Part shown: positions 1 to 11,184 of the stretch, one piece after another | How positions within the stretch are numbered: the stretch's first letter is position 1 | Layout of the letters: the number at the start of each line of letters is the position of its first letter | Assembly (NCBI RefSeq): GCF_047948215.1 | Contig: NC_134462.1 | Location: 116,990,437 to 117,054,436 of the forward strand | Length of the DNA: 64,000 nt | DNA from: Lycorma delicatula | Taxonomy: Eukaryota > Arthropoda > Insecta > Hemiptera > Fulgoridae | Reading direction: 5' to 3' | Position numbers and translations under genes: made by a program | The notes under the pieces: generated by a model | What the model saw: only the letters and a program-made list of their open reading frames with translations | Databases searched by the model: none | Told to the model about the DNA's origin: nothing

Positions 1-1029
1 TCAACCTTCCATGTAGATTTAAAAAGTACTTCTCTTAAAAATTGAATCAACAATAATGCAGTGTTTTGTACAGCAGTTATTTAGGTTATATTTCTTATTG
101 ATAGTAAACTAAAAAAAATTTATTTATCTTTTTTTTAATGTCAACTTTGTTTTGCTTATATAAATAGATAAAAATCAAGATGTTTTTCTATATTTCTCTT
201 ATAATGTCTAATTTAAAAATTAAAATTTGTGTGGAGTATAAACATATTATTTTTAAATTTATTACCTTAATGACATCCAAAATTATTCAGGAATAATATT
301 CCTAAAATAACATTCTAAAATAAGCAAAACAGCCTGCATTAGTAAGTGTGCCCTATGAAATATTTTAGTCTATGATAAACTAACTATTCATAGGTTCTCA
401 TTATTAATGAAAAACTGTTACTAGCCTAGCATCCCTTTGAAAAATTCATAAATGAATGAGTAAATCGTAGAATGTAAACTGTGTTACTGTTTACCATATT
501 TTATGTACAATAAATTTTACTGCATATGAAGTGAAATAAGTTAATCGGTTGCATAATTGTAATAAAAAAAATCATATAGAGGTTACACCACCCAGATTTT
601 TACATCTTTACTATAACATAAAGAATTTAACTTATAATGATTGCAATAATTATTTATGTTGATCGTAGTGTTCAAAATATAATTAACTCTAAAATTAACT
701 CTATACATATCTTGCATTTTCAGATATTATTATTGTTATTAATTGTTCCCATTATTATTAAGATTTAAAACTAACTCATTTCTGCCTTTATTGTTATTCA
801 AGGCGTGATAAAAAAAATAAAAATAGTTTTTTAATTTTGTATGTTTTGTCTTTTCAGATGAGTTTGTCTTTTACTCATACGATAGCATTACTGTCTGAAA
901 TTTATATTAATATTTTCAGCCAACCTAGTACTGTTGTTCAAATCAGGCAGCTGAGTAATTAAGTCGTAGTTTAGTATGAGTGGTGATTTATTTTGTTTGA
1001 AAATCACAGACTAAAGGATTTGCATTAAA
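1..1029. other. AT-rich non-coding DNA, nothing recognised
   Basis: No open frame of meaningful length and no transposon hallmark is visible on either strand. By position it probably belongs to an upstream intron of the lipase gene whose exons appear at 5621 and 19910, but that is inference. Confidence 0.4.
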
Positions 1030-1775
1030 AATGGTGTAGTGTAGTAACGAAGAAGCTAGAAAACTCCTTTGGAGAGGATATTATATCTACAACAAGGGTT
1101 TATGATTGGTACAAGTAGTTTCAAGAAGATCGTTAGGAGTCGAAAATGACTAATGGAATGGATGCTCTCAAACATCAAAAAGTGAAGAAATTATTGATAA
1201 AAGAAAGGACATAGTGATCGTTAATGATTGAATCACTGTTACAGAAGTTCCTAAAAATGTTACGGCTTATGTGAAACAGTTTTGACTGACATTTTGGGTA
1301 TCAAACAAGCAGCAGCAAAATTTGTACCGAAACTATTGAATTTTCAACAAAAGCAACATTGCAGGACAATTGTTAGCTGACATCACTGATGATTCTGAAT
1401 TATTCAAATGTGTCGTAGTAGGTGACGAATGAGTGTACAAATATAATATTAAAATTGTTATCGAAACATCCCACTGGAAGCTTCCTGAAGAATCAAGACC
1501 AAAAACACACACCAGGTTAGGTCAGATGTTGAGGTTCTCCTTACTGGTTTTTCCAGTTACAAAGGATCGTCTATTATGAATTCTTACCATAAGGTTTCAA
1601 CAAATGGCATTACTTAGCAGTTACATTCTGTTTAAGGGAGATAATCTGAAGAAAATTACTACAGATGTGGGTAAACATTTCTAGGATTTTAAACCATCAT
1701 AACGATCATGCTCATATTTTACTATGATTTGGTGATTTATTTAGAAAAAATATCACTATAATAATACCAGAATTT
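1030..1775 (+). pseudogene. Mariner-family transposase remnant
   Basis: Conceptual translation in shifting frames gives a decayed mariner transposase, the cut-and-paste enzyme of a DNA transposon. In order one sees the N-terminal domain motif around 'YDWYKxFQE' (about 1098-1125, broken by a stop), the first catalytic Asp block 'VVVGDE' (about 1412-1430), 'SHWKLPEESRPK' (about 1468-1503), and a degraded second block resembling 'HxDxAxxH...FLxxNxTIIP' near 1695-1775. Stops and frameshifts are frequent and the third catalytic Asp region is missing, so the copy is dead and 3'-truncated. No clear terminal inverted repeats were found. The family assignment is firm; the exact subfamily is not. Confidence 0.8.
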
Positions 1776-2577
1776 TTTTTTTTGTAAAACTAAAATTCTT
1801 GTTATTTTTATTTGATCATACCTTCTAAACTAAAAACCATTAAATTGATTAGCATACATTAAAAGTATGCCATTAGGGGAATGAAATAGTACAGATTTTA
1901 TAGTTTCTACTTCATTTAATAGCGATTTATTTTATGTATTTTTATTAACTTAAGTGCTGATTTTATGGTATTGTTGTGTTTTCCACAGCTCGATCAGGAT
2001 ATTGAGAGGTTGACAATTTAGAATGTTTATATAATTGCAGTTTATTGATTTAAAATGTTCATAATAACAACGGTGATAAATACAATAATGATAATAACAA
2101 TAAGTGACAATAATAAACAACTCATGAACGCAAATATTAATGTAGTATTTACGACCACAATAATAGTCAGGATAATAGTAGTAAACTATAATCACATGAC
2201 ATAAAACATAACATAATGAAAACAGTAAGCATGACAAAACAGAGAAAAATATATAGCGTAATCAACAAGGAATAACAATCAAAATATTACACATCAATTA
2301 GTGACACTAATGTCAACAGTAAATAAGTAATACAGATTACACATAAGACAGAGCTCAAAATAAATTATCCTTTGGAATTTATTCCAGGTATATAAACAGA
2401 AAACTAGTAGTCAGACCCACTAACAAAAGAAACCGCTAGTTTTAACCCTTTTTAACCAATAATGTTAAAAAACAATCTTATAAAATTCACTTGCAAATTC
2501 CTTTTGTTGTCTACCCTAACATTTTATGAATGAAGTCTATTGCATTACTTCTTTTCTTTATACACTTACAGTTTTAC
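1776..2577. other. Low-complexity AT-rich spacer
   Basis: It contains ATAA/CAATAA-rich simple sequence around 2040-2240, whose reverse strand gives a Y/C-rich chance open frame. No gene or mobile element is recognised. Confidence 0.4.
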
Positions 2578-3097
2578 TGTAATTCATAGATAGTATTTCT
2601 TGTATACTTGGATTGACTCATATCAAACTGGATTTAGGACTCTCCTCGCTGGACTGACATCTCGCAGACTCACACCTGTGACTCTCCACTCTGGAACGTC
2701 ATCATAAATCTCGCTAGACTGGTTTGCAGAACTCTGCTAAACCCACACAACTCGCAGCCTCTCCTCGCAGAACTGCCCTTGCAGGACCGACGCTGTAACG
2801 CCTTGCAGACTGGTTCTAATAGAACTCTTTAGTTGGTCTTACTGGGCTATTTATACTTCTAGCATCTTTATCTACTGGATCTGACCCAAGTCAAAGCGTG
2901 AGAACAGTTGACCAAGGCTTTTGTTCCCATGAATTCCAAACCTGGTCTCTTCTCACCGTACAACAGGTGTTCATTGTGTGTTAACAGGCAGTATAAAAGG
3001 GTTCTCCTTTTTATCCTCCTATTATTGTATTAATTATTACTTTCATAATAATTGTAAGGAATCCATTACTCAGGCCCACTATACCGGTCTTGTTACA
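2578..3097 (-). repeat. LTR of a Ty3/Gypsy-type retrotransposon
   Basis: Read on the minus strand the block begins TGTAACA (complement of 3091-3097) and can end TTACA (complement of 2578-2582), giving matched TGTAA/TTACA ends typical of LTRs. It is immediately preceded on that strand by a purine tract (AGAAAGGAGCAG, 3098-3109), the expected polypurine primer for plus-strand synthesis. A TATA-like box is visible on the minus strand at about 2849-2856. It is more GC-rich than its surroundings. The inner boundary is secure; the outer end is a best guess. The partner LTR is not in the window. Confidence 0.7.
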
Positions 3098-3720
3098 CTG
3101 CTCCTTTCTTATAGCTGTTTGTCCCAAACAGCTCCCTGATTGGGCACCAGGCAATCCAGATGAACCATCATTTTCTTCTTTCTCAAACTGCATTTATTCC
3201 TGTAGACCACGTCGTCAACTCTGTACATTGCGGCTTGAGGTTCCTCCTGAGTGGCCTGGAATTCAGAGATCTTCCCCTTATCTTCCTGACCCGATCGCAC
3301 TGTTTGACGAGAGGTCATACCTTGCAACTGCTTTGACTTCATCTTCTTGTTAGTGTCTTACACAGCGAGCTGTTGGTTTCTTCCTTTTTGGCACCTTCCC
3401 TTCTAAACATCTAGGAGCTGCCCAGACTGCAAGCTTACACCTTCCTAATTGGCTCCTCTCGCTACAGTCTTCTTAGTTGGTCCTAAGTTGAAGGGAAACA
3501 GACTTCATCTTGCAGTTTACTTTTCGGTAGCTTGGTTTGCCGCAGTTCCAGTAAACTGGTCAACCCTTGCTGTTTGATGCTGCTGTCGGCAATCTCCGGT
3601 CCCCCGTCACAGTCGTCTCAGTAACTAGCGCTGTCACAGACTTCTTGATGCTGTCCACTGATTCTCCATTGCAGCCGACTCCCATTCTCTGAAGACAAGT
3701 GGTATTGCGAGACAGCATGC
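3098..3720 (-). pseudogene. Deleted Gypsy internal region: gag zinc-knuckle relic joined to pol 3' end
   Basis: The open stretch 3109-3342 (minus) ends with 'DVVYRNKCSLRKKKMMVHLD', matching the C-terminal end of Ty3/Gypsy integrase, where a 'DVVYRI...KMxVVHLDRL' motif precedes the stop. Further upstream on the same strand (about 3500-3580) lies 'WNCGKPSYRKVNC', a degenerate CCHC gag zinc knuckle of the CxxCGKxGHxxxxC type. Gag therefore sits only about 200 bases from the end of pol: protease, reverse transcriptase and RNase H are missing. Stops lie between the two parts. This is a non-autonomous, internally deleted copy, ordered correctly relative to the LTR at 2578-3097. Confidence 0.75.
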
Positions 3721-4129
3721 CAGTTACCTTTTTTGCTATTTTAATACTTTGTAGTATTTCGAGTAAGGTAGTTGTAGTCGGGTATTGACCTGTAGTTATG
3801 AGGTTGAGAATAAATTAATAGTGGAACATAAGTCAAATTTTGTGCATTCAGCATACAATAAATGAAAAAAGAACATGAGGATTATATAGGGAGCCATTCA
3901 CTGATGGAAAGAATACTGTTATGAATTTATGGTAAATCGATCATTCAGAAAAATAATATAAGAACAGATGTAAAAATAACAGAAGAAAAATATTTAGAAT
4001 ATTTAAACAGGTGAAGACAGGATTAGGCTAAGAAGAGGAAAGGAAAACATGCGAGCTGACAATATACTCCACAGAGGTAAAAGTAAATATAAATTTCAGT
4101 TAATACTTAATTTCTGGGATGAAGGGAAG

Positions 4130-4765
4130 CAACATGTAATATGAAAATAGAAAAGAATAAGATATAGTGGTAACCAGATAAGAGAAAAACAAAGAAGAAA
4201 AGTAAAACTGTATGATAAAATTCTTATAGAAGTAAAATGTTTTAAATATTTAGGCATTGAGCTGGTAGAAGATGGGGAGAGTGATGGAGAGATGGAGAGA
4301 AGTGTATAGAGTACAGAGAACTAATGTAAAGTAAGGAAGTGCCTTTGAAATGTAAAAATCTTATACAAAGATACACTTATCCCAATTTTAACATATCAAC
4401 TTGGATTATAAAAAGACAGAAGGATAATAAAATGGAAACAAATTTTTTGATAACATGAAAAGCAAAACAGAGGGATCATGAGTGTGAAAATAAGGGCTGT
4501 CACAAATGCAAAAATTTTGTGGTATAGAAAAGGAAAACTAAAATGTTTGGCCATATAAAAAAAATGAGAAAAGAAACGACTGGATTGGGAGATAAATAGA
4601 AAGAGATCAAGAGGAAAACCAAGGAATACTTGACTAAATAAAATTTTGAGATTGTTATTGACAAAGAAAGGGTTATGAAGGAGTGGTGGAGGGATAGAAT
4701 GAGATGGCTGTCTATGATCCATCACTGGTCACAGGACACTGATAAGGGCTAAAAAGAAAATGAAG
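4130..4765 (+). pseudogene. Non-LTR retrotransposon, reverse-transcriptase C-terminal remnant
   Basis: Fragments in shifting frames match the conserved tail of endonuclease/RT non-LTR elements: 'VKCFKYLGIELVEDGESDGE' (about 4226-4290) corresponds to the 'KYLG...DG' thumb motif, followed by a degraded 'RMFGHIKKMRKET' (about 4540-4580) equivalent to the 'RWFGHVxRM' motif, and 'EWWRDRMRWLSMIHHW' (about 4680-4727). The order and spacing are those of the family. Stops are dense, so it is inactive. Clade (L1-, RTE- or CR1-like) cannot be fixed by eye. Confidence 0.7.
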
Positions 4766-4961
4766 TGTATGAATAAACAGAAGTACATACATTTCCTCTC
4801 TTTTATATTCTTATACAACACAGGCATAACTCTGGTAAATAATTTTTTTTTTGTTTTTTTAATTCAAAGGTGTACTACTATCTATATATTCGTTTGTAGT
4901 AACAAGTAGAATGTTAGATATTAACATAAAATCATATTACTTTAAAAAGAAAAAAAAACAT

Positions 4962-5125
4962 TCTCCATGACAAAGTGGTTGCATCTCAGCTTTTCATCCA
5001 GAGGTCTCAGGTTCAAATCCCTGGTCTGGCATGGCATTTTTCACATGCTGAAAAACTCATTATCATTCTTCAGCAGCTGTAAGCGGGTATAAGCCTGTTG
5101 TGTTACTGTATAAATAAATAAAATT
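4962..5125 (+). repeat. tRNA-derived SINE
   Basis: A tRNA-like head with box A-like sequence (about 4968-4985) and box B GGTTCAAATCC (5010-5020) is followed by a non-tRNA body and an AT-rich tail (ATAAATAAATAAA, about 5110-5123). The same head followed by 'ggtctggcatggcatttttca' recurs near 54100 and 62900 in this window, showing a SINE family rather than a tRNA gene. Confidence 0.75.
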
Positions 5126-5620
5126 CTTTGAAGATTAACTTGAATAATCATCTTCAGTAAATTATTTTGTTATATCATCCCTTAAAATAATGAAAAGATT
5201 ATTTATATAATGATAAAAAGGAAGAAGAGACCAGTAAAAACCCTAGGGATTAAACATGGTATTTTCTTTTTTCTATAAATTGTATTCCTGAACTTTTTGT
5301 TTGGTTAGTATTTTGTTTGGGAGCTACATTCTCTTTTGTTACAAGTCTCTTTCGTATGGGTTTTGTATATATTCAAACCAACAAAAAAATACTCAAACCA
5401 GTAGTTATCGTGACATTTGTTGTTCCCAGTTATACTGTATTTATCTTCAAGACTTAATTTATAAGTTAACTTATTATTAATTCAATTGAAAATTAAATTT
5501 ACTTTTTTTATCAAATTATAGATATATTTTTTTATTGCTACATATGTAATTTAATTATTGCTTTAATAATTATATAATAATTGATATATGTAATTATTGC
5601 TTTCATTGTTTATTGTTTAG

Positions 5621-5763
5621 ATAAATTCCATAAATTTGATTATGGAAGTAGTAAAAACCTCTTATATTACGGTACATCATCTCCTCCGCTTTATAATTTT
5701 CAAAATATAACGACTCCTGTTGCATTATATGTTGCTCCTTACGATGAAGTTGTATCACTCAAG
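5621..5763 (+). CDS. Acid lipase (AB-hydrolase family), penultimate coding exon
   Basis: This exon encodes part of a lysosomal acid/gastric-type lipase, a family that hydrolyses triglycerides and cholesteryl esters, in insects often in gut or lysosome. The peptide contains 'KFHKFDYGSSKNLLYYG' and 'SPPLYNFQNITTPVALY', matching the family block 'KFRQYDYG..NL..YG...PPxYxLSxITxPVALY'. It then reaches 'APYDEVVSLK', where the Asp is the probable acid of the catalytic triad. Splice sites are good: a pyrimidine-rich run ending TTTAG precedes 5621, and AAG|GTAAGT follows 5763. The exon starts in phase 1 and ends in phase 0, so it joins in frame to 19910-20173. No stops or frameshifts are seen. The upstream exons with the catalytic Ser were not found in 1-5620. 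Confidence 0.85.
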
Positions 5764-7103
5764 GTAAGTATTTGTAGAACACAGTTTCTTTTTCTTATTA
5801 TACATAAGGCTAGTTCTGCAGTTCTGAAAGGAATATGTTACATTATCATACGTTTTCACTTACACACTATGTATGTATAGAAACATTACTTTTTTTTATT
5901 CACATTCTTGCTTCCTTGGACTACAGAGCTTAAAAGTGACATTGAGTTCAACAAATATTTTAAAATAATGGAAATATAAAATATAATCAATATTTTATTC
6001 AGGTTGACCTAAGAGAGGCCATGTACATTTTACGCATAATAATTATGCTGGTCCAACCAACTATGTAAAGTCTCTTAGCTGATTGTTGTACTGTATTGGC
6101 TCAGTTCGAGAAAGGATTCATCACTATATTTGTAGGTATTATTTAAACAAAAAATCTGTAATGAAATTTATAAGGGTAGATAATTCTTACAATGATTTGC
6201 ATAATTTCAAACCCTCACCTATATGAAATTGGTAGACATGTTGAATGTAGAGAAGTGAGTGCCTAAATATATTCCTCTACTGTTTGAAAAAGCTGTAGGA
6301 GTGGCATTTCTTGATCTTTATGCAAGAGGACAATGAATTTCTTAATAATGATTCCGATGTTGAAATATGAATCTATTATTCAGGAACTCCTTCAGAACTG
6401 AAGGAGATCGAGCAGATTTTGAAAACAGAGATGGCAATTATTTTCTGGAAGACGTAAAAACAGCTATACTTGTAGTAAAAATTAGCTTATATGTTATTTT
6501 TATACCATGTAAAGTTACTCTGAAATTGTGTGTTTACAGTGAAACTATTGAACTAGAGCTTATTGTTTCATAATAACAATTCTCTCACGGTTAGCTAGAT
6601 CAGTTTAAATGCTACTTCAGTAACTTGGCTAAGATGTATTCAAGCATACACCTTATAGCTCTGTTCTTACTGACAGCTATTTCTATTGTTTTCAAAACTT
6701 AAAGAATTTTTAGAAAGAAGTCTTATTTGAAATAATCATAGCGTTCAAAAAGATGTTAACGTGACTGATTAAACTTGTGGTGAATTTATGTAATGATAGT
6801 ATAGAAAAACTTGTGATGTGTTATGGTAAATGTTTATGTTAAATGTGATTTCATAGTATATCATGATAGTATTATTTTAAGTACCAAATTATGTATATAT
6901 ATATTTTTATATATATTATAATATATTAAATTTATACTATAAATGTATTATATAATATATTAAATTTTCATCACTTCTAAATAAAAAATAAATATTTATG
7001 AATTCGTACTTTAGCTTCCTAGCAGTATGTAATAATTATTATCAGTAATAAACAAAAAAAAAAAAAATATCACTTACTGCTTATTCTTTTTAAAATTGAT
7101 ATA

Positions 7104-8540
7104 CAGTGAGATCCTCCAACCGACCATCTCCCAACGCAACCCCCTCTCTAAATTACAGAAATTCCTAAATGATTGAATTTTGTATACATATGTTAATATT
7201 TTACCTTCCTGAAAATGACACTCTCCAATCCGAATGCGACCACATAATTTAGATTAGATTCCATACAAAACAACCACTTCCTTGGAGTTTTAACATCCAT
7301 CATAGAATGAATTATGTACATGCATACTGTACAGAAGCAATTGTCGTAAACATGCCCATAATTTATCGAATTAAGCCGGCAGACTGTCATCTACTGAGAT
7401 AAGGCGATGAATCATGTATACAAAATATTGCATATACTTCTTCACTTCTCTTTAATGATAGTTATTTACAAATGTATTTCCTGTTGATGAAATTTAATAA
7501 ATCTTTGTTGTTAATTTTATCATGTGTTACTGCACATCTTTTAATTTCAGTGTAAAACCGTAACCATATATGTTCAATCGGCTGGTAAAATACTGTGTTA
7601 TCTTGAAGAATTTTTGTTATAATTCACTTAACCATTTTAAAATGTTGCAAAACAGTTTAAATGTTGGACATGTGAATTTATGTGTAAAGGACAGTAAAAA
7701 AGGCCTTTCCTAAAGGTGTTAAGCAGTACATACAAATATGGAAAACCTGTGCTTAGATTCAACAAGTTTAAAAAAAATAAATAACACATTAAAGAAAGGT
7801 GATTTAAGAATGGAAATAAGACTCAAAAATGGAGTGTTCACAAAAATTTGAACAAATTAATGAACTTACTTTTGTACACTTTAATGAAGCATGCAGTAGA
7901 AGATTACTGATCAGCATGCCAGTAATACAAGAAAATACTTTATTTGCAAAATCTTTAAATAATGAGCAATTTAATGCTAGTAATGATTGACTTTTATACA
8001 CGAAACTATATTGTTTTTCATGCGGTAAGTGGAGAAAGTGCCTGCGTATGTGAAACTGATGTTAATGATTGGATGTTAAGAATACCAGACATAATCAAAG
8101 ATTACGATTTATAAAATGATTTTTAATCTGAACAAAACTGGTCTTTTTATCATTCGATAAAATCTTAGCCAGTTAAGGGTTCAAAGTGCATCATTGGGAA
8201 GCTAAGTAAAGAACATATAACAGTAATATTTTGCGTGAATGCTGCTGGTGAAAAAGAAAGACCCCTTGTAATTAACAAGCCCCTTAGACCAAGGTGTTTC
8301 TCAAAAATAGACATGTCAGCAATCGGTGTACTTTGGTGTGCAAATAAAAAATCATGGAATCATCTCATGTAAAACCTGCATTTTTACCTCCTATCACTTC
8401 GAACATGTTACAACTCTTAGACCCAGCCATTATTCAATCATTCAAGCTCTTTTATCATTGCCGTATTCTCCTAGCCCTGGTTACAAGAATGGATGAGTCT
8501 GAAAATGTGAAATAGTTAATGATAATAAAAATTGTCTATC
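7104..8540 (+). pseudogene. Tigger/pogo-type DNA transposon remnant
   Basis: The 5' end is recognisable: CAGTGAGATCCTCCAACCGA at 7104, preceded by the TA target dinucleotide, as in pogo/Tigger inverted repeats. The transposase is decayed but in order. A CENP-B-type helix-turn-helix stretch (about 7850-8010) includes 'MPVIQENTLFAKSL'. 'GSKCIIGKLSKEHITVIFC' and 'PLVINKPLRPRCF' follow (about 8172-8307), matching the DDE_1 catalytic core. A final block, 'QLLDPAIIQSFKLFY' (about 8410-8455), equals the family's 'LQPLDQGVIxSFK' with its catalytic Asp. The first catalytic block ('NADETGLF' in the family) is degraded to 'SEQNWSFY'. Stops and frameshifts make it dead, and the 3' inverted repeat was not found. 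Confidence 0.82.
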
Positions 8541-8544
8541 AATA

Positions 8545-8960
8545 ATACATTTCACTTCTTCAAAAAGATATCTTGCCAACTTTTATAAAATTGTACCCAA
8601 AACTAATAACAAGGAATTAAACAAACTAATTAATAATAATGAATGAAATTATAAAAACGTTTTCGATAAGCCATGTGTGTTCAGAATTAATTGTGATAAT
8701 GAGAATTGTAGTAAATTCTATATAGGTTTGACAAGTAGTACATTTAAAAAAAGATTTAAGGAACACTTACAAGCATTTAAATATAATAAACAAAAATCAA
8801 AATATGCAGATCACATAACACAATAAACATACATTTTCAAATTTAGAGGACATAAAAATATTAAAAATAAGTAATTATCATTTAACAATCTGATTAAGAA
8901 TGGGGAAAATTCCTTCTCTTTTGAAAACTTTTTTTTAAATATTTAATACATCTGATAAAG
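8545..8960 (+). pseudogene. Penelope-like retroelement, GIY-YIG endonuclease fragment
   Basis: An almost uninterrupted stretch contains 'KPCVFRINCDNENCSKFYIG' (about 8668-8728) followed by 'LTSSTFKKRFKEHLQAFKYN' and 'KSKYADHI'. This is the C-terminal GIY-YIG endonuclease of Penelope-like elements ('VYKIxC..C...YIGQT.RSFKxRFKEH...SxFAxH'). The family uses this nuclease to nick the target for reverse transcription. The RT part is absent here; the fragment abuts the end of the Tigger remnant. A stop after 'ITQ' and later decay show it is inactive. A separate Penelope-like RT fragment lies at 26980-27540 on the other strand. Confidence 0.82.
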
Positions 8961-9481
8961 TGGTGTGCACCATGAAAGTGCTAATGTGAATCTAAAAATA
9001 ATAACTAATAAATGATATTTTTATTTTATTTTATTTTTATTATGAATAATAAATAAGTAGCATATAATGTTTAACATCTTATTTAACTTTCTTAATGCTA
9101 AATTAGTCAAACTGATGAGTCCTTAGTAAAATAGTAAACTGCATCTATGTTAACATCTAATGATTCTGCAACACCTCAAACATTTCAAGAAGTAGCGGTC
9201 TGAAAATTGAAGATTTCTGAAAAAAGAAAAATACTAATAGCCAAAACCAGACTCAATTCCTTGTTCTCATAGATCTCTGAAGATAAGAATGCAAATGTTG
9301 TTCTTAAGATTAATAGATACTTAAAAGCATTAATAAAATATTATTATTTATTTTGTATTTTGTGATGTATTCTGATCAAAGTGCCCTACATTCTTCCAAA
9401 GTAATGTTGAGATAGTTTTTTCTTCTGTATACCAAGTGTATTTGTTCCTGACATGGTTTATATAATGCAGAATTATAAATA

Positions 9482-10803
9482 CAGAGTGACACATGAAATG
9501 ATTCAACATTTGTTTTGATAATAATTATTTAGATTAATAATTATTAAAATGTTTTATGCTGGCAGAAGTGACAGCAGTTCATGAATATTATTTTCTTCTA
9601 TTTCTGAGTGCGCTGTTTGTGTATCGTTTCAAGATGGCTGACAAAGGAAGACTGACTATTGAACAGTGCGTAAAGACTGTGTTCTTTTTAGATGAAACGG
9701 AAAGTGTGGTACTTATAAAAAGATGGTTTCATTCCCCTTTTCCAACCTAGTGGTCGCTCTCATTTAAAAACAATACGTAGACTTTATGAAAAATTTAATA
9801 ATGATAGTTTAGTATTTGAGAGTAAGTGCAAACAGCCCAGTGATGTTCATTCTCCACAGAATATCGAAGCTGTCAGAGCAGTGTTGCTGAGAAGCCAGGC
9901 AAATCAACAAGAAAAGCAGCAGCATGACGTGGGATTTCTAGGTGATCTGTGCAGCAAATTTTAGAAACTGATTTACATTTGTATCTGTAAAAAATAACAG
10001 TTTTGCCTAAATTAACAGTTGACAACAAATGTCAAAGGCTGTATACCAAGATCTATTGTTTGAACAATGTTTGGTTTTCAGATGAGGCACATTTTAATCT
10101 AGACGGGGTTGTTAATAAAAAAAATGTGCATTTTTGGGCTTCCAAAAATTCATACGTGCTTTATGAAAAGGTGCATCATGCTCCAAGAATTACGGTATGG
10201 GCCGCTATCTCAAGTCGTGTGGTAATAGGGTCATTCTTTTTTGGGCAGTGAACAGTGAATGTGTAATCTAAACATGCTGCATAATAATTTTGTTCCTCAG
10301 CTTCTTACAAAAATGTTTCAATTAGAAAACAAATGGCTTGTGTAGGTTGGAGCCAGATCGCACACAGCTAATGTTGTTTTAGAACTTCTGCATGAAACGT
10401 TTAATACAAATGTCATTTCAAATCGATTTCCTAATCATTTTGTGTGTGGACAGAACTGGCCAGCAAACAGTTCTGATTTGAATTTGTGTGATTCCTTTCT
10501 TTGGAGATTTCTAAAGGAAAAGATTTTCCTTAAACATCCTCGTACAGTGATGGAACTGTGAGAGCTGATCATTGAAGCATGCAGTGAGATAACCGAGGAT
10601 ATGTGTCGTTGAGTTATTAATAGTATAGGAGTTCGTGTTAAAGAAGTTGTAGACGTGATGTGATGGTGGTCATATTGAACACGTGATAAGCAGAACATAA
10701 TTTCCGGTACACAGTAAACATGTATTTTACTTTTCTGTATTACCATTTAAATAAATATTTTTTTAACAAAACCAAATGTTGTATGATTTCATGCGCCACC
10801 CAG
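9482..10803 (+). mobile_element. Full-length but dead Tc1/mariner-type element with both TIRs
   Basis: Both ends are identifiable. The left begins CAGAGTGACACATGAAATGA at 9482 and the right, read inward, begins CTGGGTGGCGCATGAAATCA from 10803. Both continue to CAACATTTG, and each is bordered by TA (9480-9481 and 10804-10805), the ITm target duplication. Length is 1322 bases. The transposase starts near 9634 ('MADKGRLTIEQCVKTVFF', HTH-type N-terminus) and later shows 'NVWFSDEAHFNLDG', 'NKKNVHFWASKN' and 'RITVWAAISS' (about 10069-10220). This is a DDE core of the kind often annotated 'Tc3-like' in insects. Frameshifts, stops and a missing piece between HTH and core disable it. A second relative lies at 55530-56290. 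Confidence 0.88.
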
Positions 10804-11184
10804 TAATTCAAAGTATAATATTTATGTGTTTAACTTTTTTGTTATTTTTTATCACTATTAATGGAAGTATCAAATCACTTTGTATACATTTGATAGATGT
10901 CTTTGGTTCCTTTGTAAGCTGCCATTTAAGCAACATTTGGTGGTAAAAAAGTTGTTTGTATTCTCAATCTTGATACTTTTAATACTAATCTTATGTGATA
11001 GGTTTCTATATTTATTTCTGGTCTTATGACTTTAAATTTACAATATTAACGTATGACAGCATTGAAAAACTGAAAATTCAATTTCATAATAAAAGCATTC
11101 TATTGTAATCTGTAATCTACTTTTCTGCTCATTGTTATTAACTTTTTTTTAACAATATTGTGTATTTGCCCATTTTGAACTTAA

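Noticed and set aside
1950..2237. 95-codon Tyr/Cys-rich minus-strand frame
   Set aside because: Composition reflects AATAA/TAATG-rich simple sequence; no domain.
6367..6573. Candidate extra lipase exon downstream of 5763
   Set aside because: The peptide does not match the family and the phase-compatible last exon with the catalytic His is at 19910.
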